Positions 34,635-46,971 of a DNA stretch of 64,000 nt are shown in pieces. The translations under genes were made by a program, and so were the position numbers. How positions within the stretch are numbered: the first letter of the stretch is position 1; the number at the start of each line of letters is the position of its first letter. The notes under the pieces were generated by a model. It had not been told where the DNA came from. It did not search any database and saw nothing but the letters and a program-made list of their open reading frames with translations. Origin of the DNA: Beroe forskalii (lineage: Eukaryota > Ctenophora > Nuda > Beroida > Beroidae); assembly GCA_011033025.1 (NCBI GenBank), contig WFMF01000021.1:372001-436000 (forward strand). Direction: 5' to 3'.

Positions 34635-35583
34635 CTTACTGACCCCCTGTGAACCCCACTACAGAGTACTGACTCCCCTGCTGACCCCCCGGTGAACCCC
34701 TACTGACCCCTGCTGACCCCTGGAGCCCCTACTGACCCCTTATTGGCCCCCCGGTGAACCCTTTTTGACCCCCCGCGGCCCCCACATTTTTTGAACCCCT
34801 GCTGACCCCGGGGAACCCCCACTGAGTACTTGGGCCCCCCTTACCCCCATGACCCCCTTTAACCCTACTGACCCCTTTTTAACCCCTACTGAACCCCCCC
34901 GGTGAACCCCTTTTAACCCCCCTGACCCCCGGGGAACCCCTACTGACCCCCCCTTTTACCCCTGGTGAACCCCTTTACCCCCGCTGACCCCCGGGGGAAC
35001 CCCTACTGACCCCCACTGACCCCCGGAGGGAACCCCCCCTTTACCCCCCCTGCGCCCTACTGAACCCCCTGGGGAACCCCCACTGACCCCTTTTGACCCC
35101 CCTTGAAACCCCCAACCCGAACCCCCGTTTTACCCCCCTAGAAATCCCCTTTCTGAACCCCCCCAGGGAAACCCCCTGGGCCCCTTTCCCCCCCCTGACC
35201 CCTTGACCCTCCGGAAACCCCCCACTGACCCCCCGGTGAACCCCTCTGACCCCCCCCTGGTGAACCCCACCGACCCCCTGACCCCCCGGGAACCCCCACT
35301 GACCCCCCTCCCATTTACCCCTTGGGCATTACCCCTGGGAAACCCCAAATTAATCCTTGTTGACCCCGGTGAACCCCCCTACCCCCTTACCCTACTGACC
35401 CCAGGGAAACCCCCACGAAGTACTTTTGACCCCCGGGGGAACCCCTACTGACCCCCCCCCTTTTGAAACCCCCACTTAACCCCCACTGACCCCAAACCCC
35501 CTTTCTGACCCCCTTTCCCCCGACCCCTACTGCCCCCCGGTTTGAACCCCTACTGGCCCCCGACCCCCCCGTGGTTTTACCCC
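34635..35583. repeat. C-rich minisatellite ending in an assembly gap
   Basis: Irregular units like CTGACCCCCCGGTGAACCCC fill about 950 bases up to the gap. The minus strand is strongly G-rich with many GGGG runs, so it could form quadruplexes. The frames over it are repeat artefacts. Confidence 0.9.
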
Positions 35584-35683
35584 NNNNNNNNNNNNNNNNN
35601 NNNNNNNNNNNNNNNNNNNNNNNNNNNNNNNNNNNNNNNNNNNNNNNNNNNNNNNNNNNNNNNNNNNNNNNNNNNNNNNNNNN
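35584..35683. other. assembly gap (100 N)
   Basis: Exactly 100 N, the usual placeholder for a gap of unknown length. Contig order across it is only as good as the scaffolding. Confidence 1.
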
Positions 35684-35849
35684 GGTGTAAGATTCTATTG
35701 AAAAAGTGAAAAATTGTATTATTTGAAAACAATTTGGAAATCCTTTAACTTAGATTGAGCCAATAATAATACCTCTGGGATGAATCTGCTATGAATCCAG
35801 CCACTCCCCGACTGAAGGAAGCACTGTCCGAGTGTCCTCCCCATCTCAC

Positions 35850-38800
35850 CTGCACATTGCCCTCCTTGGCCTCTATCTTGAGAAGTCTCTCCAGGTTAGC
35901 CTTGTCCGCCAGCTCGCTCTGCAGCCTAGCGACCATATCCCGGGCTGTAACGTGCATCCTGGTCTCGTGTGCCAGCTTGGTCTGGGTCTCTGCCAAGTCC
36001 TTTTCGAACTGAGTCACCTTGTCAGCGTGCTCCTGCAGCTGCTTCTTGCTGTCCCTCGTTTGCTGAGGGAGAGAGATGTGAGGAGTTCGGGAAATAGGAA
36101 TTAGGTTGGGATAACTTAAGTACATACAGCCTACGACGGTGACAGGCAAGATGTGGTGGCATACCAAGAACTGCCGTTGATATTAGTTCAACAGTGCCAG
36201 AATTATACTCCGTATTGTATAATCACAAGCATTTGTTTTTACTCACATGAGTAATGATTATCACCGATTGCATTTGCCGTTTTTAAGTTTACTTAGACTA
36301 TGTATCATATAGGTACGACCTCCAAGTTTTTAAGTTGTAAGTTTTATTCTACGATTGGAAGATAAAAGCATCAAGTCGATACAATGTATCGGATTCTTTT
36401 CGCTTCCTTTGAGCTTTATCAAAGAACCGGACGGCATGAAATAAAATTAAACATGTGCCGTATAGCGCAATGGCGACTATCTTTATAAACTTCTTTCTCA
36501 TTTGTACTCGACATCTTCAATCAATTCTTCATAAAAATCACACAGTGTGAACTGGGAAAGTGTGGAGGAATGAAATCAAAACACTCATCACTATCCGCTG
36601 CAATACCCGCCACATTCAGAATATAGTGGTTATCTATTGCGTATGGTCCATAACATAAAGCATATCATAATGTGCAGTGTTTGCTATGATTACATTGCTT
36701 ACCAATTGGCGCAATGGTTCAGCGCCTTCAGCAATATATCAATAACACTGAATTAAAAGCTGCACACTTAACGAATATTTAGTGAGTTCATGATGCATGT
36801 GATTTCTAATAAAGCTGATTATTTTCAAATTAATGGATATATTTAAAATCTATATACATTACTACAAAAGGTAGATGAGTTACAGTATAATATGATCAGG
36901 TATTTGTGATAATAATGACTTGTTTTGTGTCGGACAATAGAGCGACGTGCAGAGGTCGCTCAATAGCCATTTGAATACCTCCACACCTGCGTGTGTTTCG
37001 CATTATTGTTGTGCATCTGTTGGACAGAAAAATAATAAAAAGTGACAAGCACAGCAAGCTTGACACACTTGTAATCGTACGCAAAGCTTTATAACATCAT
37101 GTCGACTGGAGGATACATGACGTCTTCTTTTGGACTGATTTGTCAAGAAAAACAAAACAAATCTTTGGAAACGTGTGTATCACAATATTACAACTTTATT
37201 ACATCGGTGTACGTTACTATTGGAAGTCTTCAAATCACTCATACAGTTTTATTGCTACAATAATAACAAGCGTGTGAAATTAATGCTGTTTATTTTTGTG
37301 GCGATAAGATTGGATAGAGCAAAACAGAAGAAAGGTTAAAAACTGTTTGAAACATTAAAAGCTTTTTGCTTATTGAAGAATGAGTTATAGTTGACTTATA
37401 GAATTACACTTTAATTAAAAGGATTTCTACAACGTTCTCATCTGATTGTGAATATGAGAATATGACAGATGATACTTATTCTTTGAACCATGGCGGCACT
37501 GCACTTAGCGGGCACTTCACTTGGCGGGCACTTCACTTGGACAATGGACACTTCACCAGGCATGGATCCACCGGGGGCGTGCGGGGGCGTGCGCACGCCC
37601 CCATCAGAAATTTGGGGGCGTGCATGGGGGCGTGCAATTTTTGAAAACTTGATGCTTGTGATTTAATTCAAGATGCCAAATATAAACTTAATGTAAAACT
37701 TTCATTCATTCGTTACTTCTAGAAGCATATTCTAAATTTGAATACCTCTGATAATGATATTTTATCTACATAAAACAGTACAGGGTAGCTTTACTATGAT
37801 AAATCATATTTCTATAGTTAGCAAAGGGGAAAAGAAACAAAACAGAGGGCCCATGCGTTACGCATTAACAAAAAGCACACCTCCAGAACCATATCAAAAG
37901 GGTTACATGAACTAAAAGTAATTTTTTAATAGTAAAGTAATAAGGCTTGAAAAGTGAAAAAATAGCTCACGGGCAAAAACGGGTCATTTAGTTGTGCAAG
38001 GGTGATTGTGTAGTACAAAGTGTACTACACACGATTTTTCGGCCTCCAGGCTCCATCCAAAAAATAATATTCATGCCAATAGCCTTGAAGGCTTGAGACA
38101 AAAACAGAATTTAGAGTTTTTGAATCCTATTGATTCAAAAACTCTACTGCCTTTGCAGTATTACAAAAACGAAAATAAAAGTCGCAAATAACAGGCACAA
38201 TGCGATTGATTTCCAATTTCTTTATTTCTTAATACTTCAGACCTCTAACTTCTGGGGGCTGCTGCCCCCACAGGTACTTTTGATTTTATATTATATCAAT
38301 GAGATTTTGTACGACAGCATTAACAGCGCTGTTATATTGAAAGCAATGCCCAAAAACTATTTAGTTGCCATTTCTTTATACTCCAGACCTCTGGCTTCTG
38401 GGGGCTGCCGCCCCCAGACCCCTGCTGCTCCTTTGATTCTAAATATAATATTCATTGGAATTTCGTACGACAGCAACAACAGCGCTGTTAAGTTGAAAAC
38501 AATGCCCAAACACTATAATGAGTTGCTAATTCTTCATACTCCAGACCTTTCGAGCTATGGGGCTGCCGCCCCCAGACCCCTGCTGCTCTTTTGATTCTAG
38601 TATAACATTTATTGGAATTTTTATGACAGAAACAACAGCACTGTTATTAAGTTGAAAATAATGCCCAAACACTATTGACTCACCATTTCTCTATACTTCA
38701 GACCTCTGGCTTCTGGGGGCTGCCGCCCCCAGACCCCTGCTGCTCCTTTGATTCTAAATATGATATTTATTGAGATTTCGTACAACAGCAACGAGAGCGT

Positions 38801-41800
38801 CGTTAAGTTGACAACAATGCCCAAACACTATTTAGTTGCTAATTCTTTATACTCTAGACCTCTGGCCTTTAATTATCCTTCAAATATTCAAGAACTTCCT
38901 ATGTGCGAACGAGGTGCCGCGAAGCGGCGCCGAGTGAGCTGTATAAATTTGCACGCCCCCAAAAATTCTGGGCTGGATCCCAGGATCCATGCCTGCACTT
39001 CACTTAGCGAACACTTCATTTGGCGGGCACTTCACTTGGACACTGTACTTGGACACTGTACTTGGACACTTCACATTAAATTACAAACCTTTCTGAGGTT
39101 CTTGTTCTCCTTTGCGAATATGATGTTCTGCTCCTTTAACTCGTCAGGCTTCACTTTGAAGGAGTTAAACTCTCCCTTAACCTGCCGTAACTCGGACTCC
39201 TTCTCAGCTAACTGTCTTCTTAGCGTGACCACTGGTGAGAAACGAACTAAGATGATTTAGAAAACATAGGTGAGATACGAACTATGGTAAGATGATTTAG
39301 AAAACATTGGTGAGATACGAACTAAGATGATTTAGAAAACATTAGGGGAGTGGAATGTAATGAACCTTATTCTGGGGCGAGGGGGGTCGTCCCCCTTGTA
39401 GTAGGGCCTAGGGGGAGGAAGATCCCCTATTATCTATCAGAGACAAGACATATTTAACAGCATGACCGAACACCTTCTGCACTAACGTTAGAGTTGACGA
39501 CGGCCATATCGGAGTAATTAGTTTCTAAACAAGGATATCAAGAGCAGCCTTCTGTCACAAACCGGTGCCGGAGGAAGCGGACTTTTCTCGTTTCAGATTC
39601 TCCACCTCTTTCGTCAGATCCTCTTCTTTTCTCGTTTTCTCTATTAATTCAGTCTGCAAAAGTCTACGTTATGTACATTGTACCTATGTATGTAAGTTTA
39701 TAAGAGTGAAATGTGTGCCGCCTGATTTTCTCTCAAAATTAAAGAATTTCAAAGGAGAATACGGCTAACTTAAAGATTTTAAAATTGTTTACCCCTTTCC
39801 AGTACTCTATTACCTGTAAGCTAGCAACGACAGTGTTAGCAGTTTGGGTCTCAGATTTCTGCTTTTCTGTTTGAAATTGGGCTGTGTTTTCTCCCGATCT
39901 CAGAGTTTTAATTTCTCGTTCTGAAGAGGGACATACTGGTTGCGATGTTTGAATTACAATTGATAATTTATACTATTCTTTCGCACGAAATTACGTTTGC
40001 AATTTGGCAGTATCGAAGAAGCCCGACCACTCCACCGAGTTCCAAGTATGATTCCGCGGTATGATTCCACGGAGTCATATAAATATTGCTTATTGATGTG
40101 TACATAATAATAAGATTACAAAGCAAATGAAAATGGTTGAATTACCAAGGTGGGAGATAGTTTGAGCTTGACAGCTCCCCAATTGCTCGATAGACTTGAA
40201 GTTCTGCACGCTCTCCTCCAGGGAGGAGAGTTTCTTGTCCTGTGCCAGAACAGTCTTCTGGAGGTAGTCCAGCAGGTCCTGTTTCTCTGCAGCATTCTCA
40301 TGATCTGTCACGTGACTATTGGGGTGAGGAATCCCGTTCAACACGTTCCTCTTCATGGTCGCTCTCCTAAGTAGCAGAGCAGGAGTCATGGTGAAGTTGT
40401 AATGTTCAGGTGTCATTAAACAGTCACATAGCTATGTTGAGATCATAGTATTTTTTCAGGGGTTGAACTTCTCGGTGGCTAATTTCAGTAGGTAGTCAGT
40501 GGGATACTGAAACCCGAAATAAGAATAGGTCATATAATTATTGTCACAAAAGATAAAATGTCATCCCATAGGAAGTTAAAATGAGAAGTGAGAAAGTTAC
40601 CCAAGAAGAAGGGCTGAATGGTGTCGAGGTGGGAGGACTTCTTTGCTTTCCACCTGAAAAAGTGGCAAAATCAGAGTTTAAAGTTTACAGTGGAAAAATA
40701 TATCGTTTTGTGGTAAGGTACCTGATACTTGAAATCTTGCCAACGATGATCGGAATTAGGCATCACTATTCATTGAAATTCATTATTGAATCTCATTGCA
40801 TCACTGGTGTTGCCATGGGAAACTATCAAATGAGATTTGAGCATGTGCTCAAGTGCAGTAAATTTCAAATCTAATTCTAGATTGCATTGGCACAGATCCA
40901 TTCACGGATGAGGTTAACTAATAAATGCTTGACGTAATCTTTGCATTAGATGATGCAGAATCAATATAGAATTACAGGAACCTCAAACATTAATAGAGAA
41001 AGTTAATAGTTTAGAAATATGACGAACATTGATTTCAATGACCTGCAATGTTCACAGCTATTGAATGAAATTTAGAACTACCTTGCCAATAGGAGCAGAG
41101 TTGGGTCTGAGATCAGTAGCCACAATAGTTGGAGGAATCAAGCCAGGAGTTAGGAAAGTGAATGATGGACTGTCTGAATGAAAAGGGTATTTTAAATGAA
41201 AAACTTATTAGCAAAAGATGACATTTTGATTACATAATCAGTTGCAAAAACCCTTCCCTCCCCAAAACACCATTGGATAATTGACCCATTTCAAACTATT
41301 TACTGAAAGCCATTAACTTACTTGGGCCCAGGCCAATAACGTCTCCACAGTTTAGTTTCACAGAAGCACCAGTAACCCTACATTGGTTAACAAATGTGCC
41401 ATCTGATGTTCCTAAGTCATGGAGAATGAACTCAGCCCCACTTCTCTTTTCAATTATTAGATGCTGCGGTGCTACCTCTGGCCCCTGAAATGGAAGTAAT
41501 GGAGCTAATTATGTTATCCAAAGGCTTCTCTTTTGTTGTAGTAGTGGTGTGCTGTATTAGTCCAGGACGTAAGGTCCAAAAAATGCCATCCGTTAGCAAC
41601 CCATGTTAAAAGCGATTTTTCGACGGTTACTAGGCCTTTAGACCACGTAGAATCGATCTAGCTCGGTCAGGACATCTGATCTCGATGGCGCCAAGTCGAT
41701 ATTGACCACGCCCTTTTTTAAGGTTACGCGCTGGCTTGATATTTCATAACTTGGCTCAGGAAGGTCGTAGAGAGTTCGTTTTGGGCGCAAACGAAGCGCA

Positions 41801-44800
41801 ATGGTCATGTTTCAGCACAATTGTTGAAGAAATTATGCACCAAAATGATCAGAGAAAAAGTTATGACCGAAAAACAGTTTTTAAGCCATATGCGGCGCAA
41901 ATTTTTGGTGATTTTCGAAAATCCGTTAGCAACCCGTGTTTAAAGCGATTTCTCGACGGTTACTTGGCCTTCAGATCATGTAGAATCGAATTAGCTTGGT
42001 CACGGCATCTGATCTCGACGGCGCCAAGTCGATATTGACCACGCCCTTTTTTAAGGTTACACGCAGGCCTGATATTTCATAACTTGGCTCATGAAGGTCG
42101 TAGAGAGTTCGTTTCGGGCGCAAACGAAGCGCAATGGTCATGTTTCTAGACAATTGTTAATAAAGATATGCCCTAAAATGCTCATGAAGATTGTTGTGGC
42201 CGAAAAACTGATTTTTGGGCACCCGCGGGACAGCGGAGGCTATTTTTGTATCTTGGCCCAGGAAAATCGTAGAGAGTTCGTTTTGGGCGCTAATGAATTG
42301 CAATAGTCATGTTTATATACGACTATTTGCCCTAAGATGGCCAGGAAGAGAGTTATGGGCGAAAAATGATTTTTCTAGGTACCTGCAAGGCATAGCAGAG
42401 GCAATTTTTGTATCTTGGCCCAGGAAGATCGTAGAGGCTTTGTTATGGGTGCAAACGAATCGAAATGACCATGTTTATATACGACTTGTAAATAAAGATA
42501 AACTCATGAACAGAGGTATGAGCGAACAACTGATTTTTTGGGCACCTGTGATGCATAGCACCTGCCTCTTGTGCCTCTTTTCCGTTTCCAAAGTTCCAAT
42601 GGGGACCCTATAAGACCACCTGTTGTCGAAGGCCTGTGGTTCATTCCAGTAATAAGTTTTAGTTCGGCTTAGTGTAACCTGGCACTGGAGGGGATGTCAA
42701 TAGTCAATAACGCCTATGTTATTCTTGGCAGGTACCCAAAAATCGGTTTTTCGCTTTTAATTTTGTAAAGGATCGTTTTAGAGCATATTATGCCTAATGC
42801 GTATTGGCAACAACTATTGTTGATAAGTATATATGCAATTAAATGATCGAGAACAGGGTGTTAGCTACAGTGGGGGCGAACACCCCATTGTGGAACCAAT
42901 TTTAAATCGAAAGTCAAGTTGAGTTGTGTAGAAAACATGGTTTTAATTGATGAACTTGCGAAATAGTCCCCTAGCTCCATAGAATGGTAGAATTCACCAG
43001 CCCCCACTAACAATCAAAAGATTCTTAATCTTAAGCTATGCAGCTCCCACAAAGCTCTCATTAGTTCCCACACAGCTTTTTTAATGAGCTCCCACGCAGA
43101 TTAGATGCAACACAGCTCCCAATTATTTGCTCCCATAGATATGAGATCGATCTCATATCTATGGGAGCAAATCATTCAAATTTTCCTTCACATAAGAGTA
43201 ACCACGATGGTACCTTGACTTTGCTGAGGCATTCGACAAAGTGAATCACGAGCTGGGTCAATGTTGGGTTTAGGGTAAACTTCTTCATTGGATCCTCAAA
43301 TACAGGAAATGATTCGTCACCATAAATGGCTTCCATTCTTCTCTCACTCGTCCTCAGTGAAGTACCTCAAGGGTCAGTCCTTAGTCCCTTACTCTTCCTC
43401 GCACACAAACAATCTGCAATGCCATATCACAGGCTCCGTTGCTGGTTGTTTTGCCGATGGCACCAGAATCAGCAAACAAATATCGTCTAATTGTGAAGAT
43501 GTCTCTGTTCTCCAGGACGACCTCAATTCCGTGGTGAAATGGGCGACTCAGAATAGCATGAAAACAAATTCGATATCTCGCCTACAACACTTCATTCAAT
43601 AAGATTCTGTTACTGTTCGTGTTGATAATATCTTGAAGATCTTTCTTTCGCTGTTGTGTGGGTCCAGTACAGCACCCCGTCAGGACATATTCGTAGGTAC
43701 CTCAGCAACCCGTGTCAAATACCTTGGTGTCCACCTCAGTCCAGAGTCCAGAGTCCAGGCATAAAGTAGTCTCTTCAGGCAGTTGCTGCCCAAAAAAAAG
43801 TAAAATAGCTAACTGGGTGCTCAGTGTATTCTCAGACCGGTCGAAAGATGTCCTTATTATGCTGTACAAAAGTATCTTTCACAGTCAACTTGAATATTCC
43901 TATCCAGTTTGGAGCCCTAAAACAGACAAACTGCAATCCACCCAACGTGCTTTTACACACTAGAACATTGGAACTTGTACTACTGGGAAAGGTTGAACAG
44001 ATTTGGTAGATAATGCCCCTCCAGAGGCAGAGAGAGCGGTATGTGATAATGTACATGTGGAAGATCTGGCATTATGTCGTGTCAAACATAATGCCAGAAT
44101 CCCTCTGAATTGGACCACGGACGGCCTTCAACAGGTGAACCAATTAGGTTTCCATCAGATGCAGACAAGAAGTGGGTGCTATTCATCACTGGCGCCCAAA
44201 AAATTGACAGTTTTTCGCTCATAATTCTGTTCCTGCGCATATCTTTATCAAGTAAGTCATATATAAACTTGGTCATTTCGATTAATTTGTGCTCAAAATA
44301 AAGTGTCTGGGACCTTCCTGGGCCAAAGTAAAAAATTGTCTACACTAGTCCACTACGCCCTGCAGGTGTCCAAATTATCAGTTTTTCATCCATTACTCTG
44401 TTCCTGAGCAATATGTTTATCAGTAAGTTGTGTATAAACATGGTCATTGCAATTCGTTTGCACGACATTCCTGGGCCATACGACATAATATAGGGTCCCC
44501 ATTGGAACTTTAGAAACGGAAAAGAGGCACAAGAGGTAGGTGATATGCATCACAGGTGCCCAAAAAATCAGTTGTTCGCTCATACCTCTGTTCATGAGTA
44601 TATTATCTATATTTACAAGTCGTATATAAACATGGTCATTGCGATTCTTTTGCACCCACAACGAAGCCTCTACGATCTTCTTGGGCCAAGATACAAAAAT
44701 CGCCTCTGCTATGCCTTGCGGGTACCAAGAAAAATCACTTTTCGCCCATAACTCTCTTCCTGACCATCTTTGGGCAAATTTTTATCAACAAGTCGTATAT

Positions 44801-46185
44801 AAACATGACTATTGCGATTCATTAGCGCCCAAAACGAACTCTCTACGATTTTCCAGGGCCAAAATACAAAAATAGCCTCCGCTATGTCCCGCGAGTGCCC
44901 AAAAATCAGTTTTTCGCCCACAACAATCTTCATGAGCATTTTAGGGCATATCTTTATTAACAATTGTCTAGAAACATGACCATTGCGCTTCGTTTGCGCC
45001 TAAAACGAACTCTCTACGACCTTCCTGAGCCAAGTTATGAAATATCAAGCCTGCGCGTAACCTTAAAAAAGGGCGTGGTCAATATCGACTTGGCGCCGTC
45101 GAGATCAGATGTCGTGACCAAGCTAATTCGATTCTACATGATCTAAAGGCCTAGTAACCGTCGAGAAATCGCTTTAAACACGGGTTGCTAACGGATTTTC
45201 GAAAATCACCAAAAATTTGCGCCGCATATGGCTTAAAAACTGTTTTTTGGTCATAACTTTTTCTTTGATCATTTTGGTGCATAATTTCTTCAACAATTGT
45301 GTAGAAACATGGCCATTGCGCTTCGTTTGCGCCCAAAACGAACTCTCTACGACCTTCCTGAGCCAAGTTATGGTATATCAAGCCTGCGCGTAACCTTAAA
45401 AAAGGGCGTGGTCAATATCGACTTGGCGCCATCGAGATCAGATGTCCTGACCGAGCTAGATCGATTCTACGTGGTCTAAAGGCCTAGTAACCGTCGAAAA
45501 ATCGCTTTTAACACGGGTTGCTAACGGATGGACCTTACGTCTTGGACTATATCTGAGTCTCATAATAACTGATATTTCAAGAGTTTTAGTTCTTTCTGAG
45601 TAGACTCAATAAGAAGCAGTTTTTAAATTACTTTATCAACGTAACGATGTTCAACATCATATTCATAGTCTCAAATTTGATTCAGGGGCATAGCCATATT
45701 TTTGAAAAGGAGGTGGCGAGATACATTCATTTATTTTGCCTGGCTCAAAGCTATCATTTTATCAAAATTAACAAAATTTTCATATTGTCTGTCCAAAAAG
45801 GGGGAGGCAGCCGCCTGAGTCCTTGAGTCGCCTTCCCCCTGGCTATGTCCCTGATTTGATTGTATAAAGTAGTGTTGTAAAGTTTTAAACTTTAAAAAGT
45901 TACAACACTACTTTACACAATCAAATTTGAGATTATGAATATGATGTTGAACATTGCAACTTTAATAAAGTTCGAGTAATTTGAAAACTGCTTCTAATTG
46001 AGTCTACTCAGATGCATTTCTCCCTCCTGCGCAGTGTGCGCGTTGCCAAGGGGCGTGACATACAGAAAATGTGTCTTTATAAGTAAGATACCTACCTGTA
46101 TAACAAAGTCACAGTCTCTGCTTCCAATAGTAGTTTTAGGAACTGAAAGTGAATATTGGCTGTTTTCAGGGTGCTGTCTCAACAT
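35850..46185 (-). CDS. FHAD1: FHAD1-like protein, 5' half (FHA domain plus coiled coil)
   Basis: Nine exons in transcript order: 46185-46096, 41484-41322, 41173-41082, 40653-40601, 40366-40146, 39920-39814, 39653-39563, 39231-39089 and 36062-35850. All have AG/GT borders and codon phases agree throughout. Exon 1 starts MLRQHPENSQYSL and includes KTTIGSRDCDFVIQ, the first strands of an FHA domain. Exon 2 completes it with PQHLIIEKRSGAEFILHDLG, SDGTFVNQCRV and GDVIGLGP; the Gly-Ser-Arg and Ser-Asp-Gly-Thr motifs match phosphothreonine-binding FHA sites. A Pro/Ser linker follows, then heptad-rich exons such as KQDLLDYLQKTVLAQDKKL and RLQSELADKANLERLL. An FHA domain at the N-terminus followed by long coiled coil is the FHAD1 plan. 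The gene continues past 35850, toward the gap. Intron 1 holds a 4-kb foldback element. Confidence 0.85.
36063..37556. other. FHAD1 intron, mostly unremarkable
   Basis: No exon was recognised. At 37490-37556 there are short direct repeats of GGGCACTTCACTTGG, the site of the hAT-like insertion that follows. Confidence 0.4.
37557..38995. mobile_element. 1.44-kb non-autonomous hAT-like element
   Basis: The ends are CAGGCATGGATCC and its reverse complement. The 8-mer CACTTCAC is repeated directly on both sides. A second inverted block, GGGGGCGTGCA, lies inside each end. The interior has about four tandem units of 155 bp (38219-38870) containing GGGGGCTGCCGCCCCCAGAC. No transposase frame is present. 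It lies in the FHAD1 intron between exons 8 and 9. Confidence 0.8.
39232..39350. repeat. three tandem copies of a unit of about 40 bp in an FHAD1 intron
   Basis: Units read GGTGAGATACGAACTAAGAT followed by GATTTAGAAAACATT. The array begins next to the acceptor of exon 8. Confidence 0.7.
41558..45549. mobile_element. foldback-like element, copy 1 (3992 bp)
   Basis: It starts TAGTCCAGGACGTAAGGTCC and ends with the near-exact reverse complement, flanked by TAT on both sides (41555-41557 and 45550-45552). Left arm 41558 to about 42612 and right arm about 44490-45549 are inverted copies. Each arm holds two larger blocks with the motif GTTAGCAACCCGTGTT and several units of about 120 bp around CGTAGAGAGTTCGTTTTGGG. 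The centre carries a dead RT fragment (43217-44100) and a CCCATAGATATGAGATCGAT palindrome at about 43131. No transposase was recognised. Long, internally repeated arms resemble Foldback/Galileo-type elements. It lies in FHAD1 intron 1. Confidence 0.85.
43217..44100 (+). pseudogene. reverse-transcriptase fragment within foldback copy 1
   Basis: Pieces in different frames read [43 protein letters not shown] and [11 protein letters not shown], then a short stretch like the C-terminal thumb of CR1/Rex-type LINEs. The catalytic FADD motif is FADG, so the enzyme could not work. The same change is in copy 2, meaning the fragment was already dead when the element spread. Confidence 0.75.
45597..46012. 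mobile_element. long palindromic element interrupted by a hAT-like MITE
   Basis: The left arm begins TGAGTAGACTCAATAAGAAG and the right arm ends CTTCTAATTGAGTCTACTCA. Without the 171-bp insertion and its duplication, the arms of about 118 bases form one continuous hairpin whose turn is at about 45890 (GTTTTAAACTTTAAAAAG). It lies between foldback copy 1 and FHAD1 exon 1. Confidence 0.75.
45683..45853. mobile_element. 171-bp hAT-like MITE
   Basis: The ends CAGGGGCATAGCCA and TGGCTATGTCCCTG are inverted repeats with one mismatch. The 8-mer ATTTGATT is repeated exactly on both sides (45675-45682 and 45854-45861). CAGGG ends and 8-bp duplications are typical of hAT. It sits in the left arm of the palindrome at 45597-46012. 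Confidence 0.85.
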
Positions 46186-46814
46186 TTATACCTAAAAATA
46201 TCGTTTTGTGATTCACTGTCATTCACATTGTGTATGCTGGCTCAAAGCCAGTGAATGAATAAAAAACCAAAATCACAATAATAGAATTTGAAACATATGT
46301 AAGTTTCTATATGTAGAGGTTTAGAAAAGTGGAAGTCTGCAATTCAAAACCTTGAATCCTTGAAATTACATTTCATACAGATAGAGTAACACCAAAATCT
46401 GGCAATCAAAGGCTATGAATATTATTAGGTATCATTATTTTGACCAAAATTTCATAAAAGAAAGTAGTCAGAAAACTATTTTAGATTACATAATCAAAAC
46501 TATTATAGATTATGTAATCAAAATATCTTAATTTTCATGAAAATTTTCAAGGATTTTGAATTTTATCCAACCAAAAATTGACCGTTTCCAGAAAAAATTG
46601 TAAAAATTTCATAATTATGATTGAAATAGTATAAATCTATGATGTATTATAGAATATTATCTCACTCAAAATTATCAATGTTTCACTCGAAAACAAAATC
46701 TACTCAATATGTTTCAGAATGTACAGTTCCTTTAGTGCTGCCCATAGAGGGGGGGGGCTGTTCTCCATTCATGGAACTCTTCTGAACCTCTACAGTGCAT
46801 CTCTGTATGTTTTG
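46186..46814. other. upstream of FHAD1 exon 1, AT-rich
   Basis: No exon was recognised. A hairpin with TAGATTACATAATCAAAA-type arms lies at about 46481-46522. FHAD1 promoter sequence would be expected here, but no specific element stands out. Confidence 0.4.
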
Positions 46815-46971
46815 CATATGTGTGCAGACTGCTCAATTGACAGAGGCCTCGATAAAGATGCACGGATTTCCTCTGCGCACTTCAACTTTCAATACAAATT
46901 CCGTCAAAAGCACACAATTTTTGCGCGTCTCTATCGAGCCCTTTTTCAATGGAGCGGTCTGCACACATATG
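46815..46971. mobile_element. 157-bp palindromic MITE
   Basis: The ends CATATGTGTGCAGACTGCTC and GAGCGGTCTGCACACATATG are inverted repeats with one mismatch. The similarity continues inward to about 45 bases (CTCGATA near each inner edge). No clear target duplication was found. Confidence 0.65.

Noticed and set aside
35130-35451. Gly- and Pro-rich frames in the C-rich tract
   Set aside because: Low-complexity minisatellite without splice or start context.
36703-36740. tRNA- or SINE-like A box (TGGCGCAATGG)
   Set aside because: No B box, tail or target duplication is visible within a suitable distance.
41736-42038. Protein-like frames ([17 protein letters not shown]) repeated in both foldback elements and both arms
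   Set aside because: They recur because the DNA repeats, in both orientations and with stops at different places. No domain is recognised, so they are translations of arm subrepeats rather than genes.
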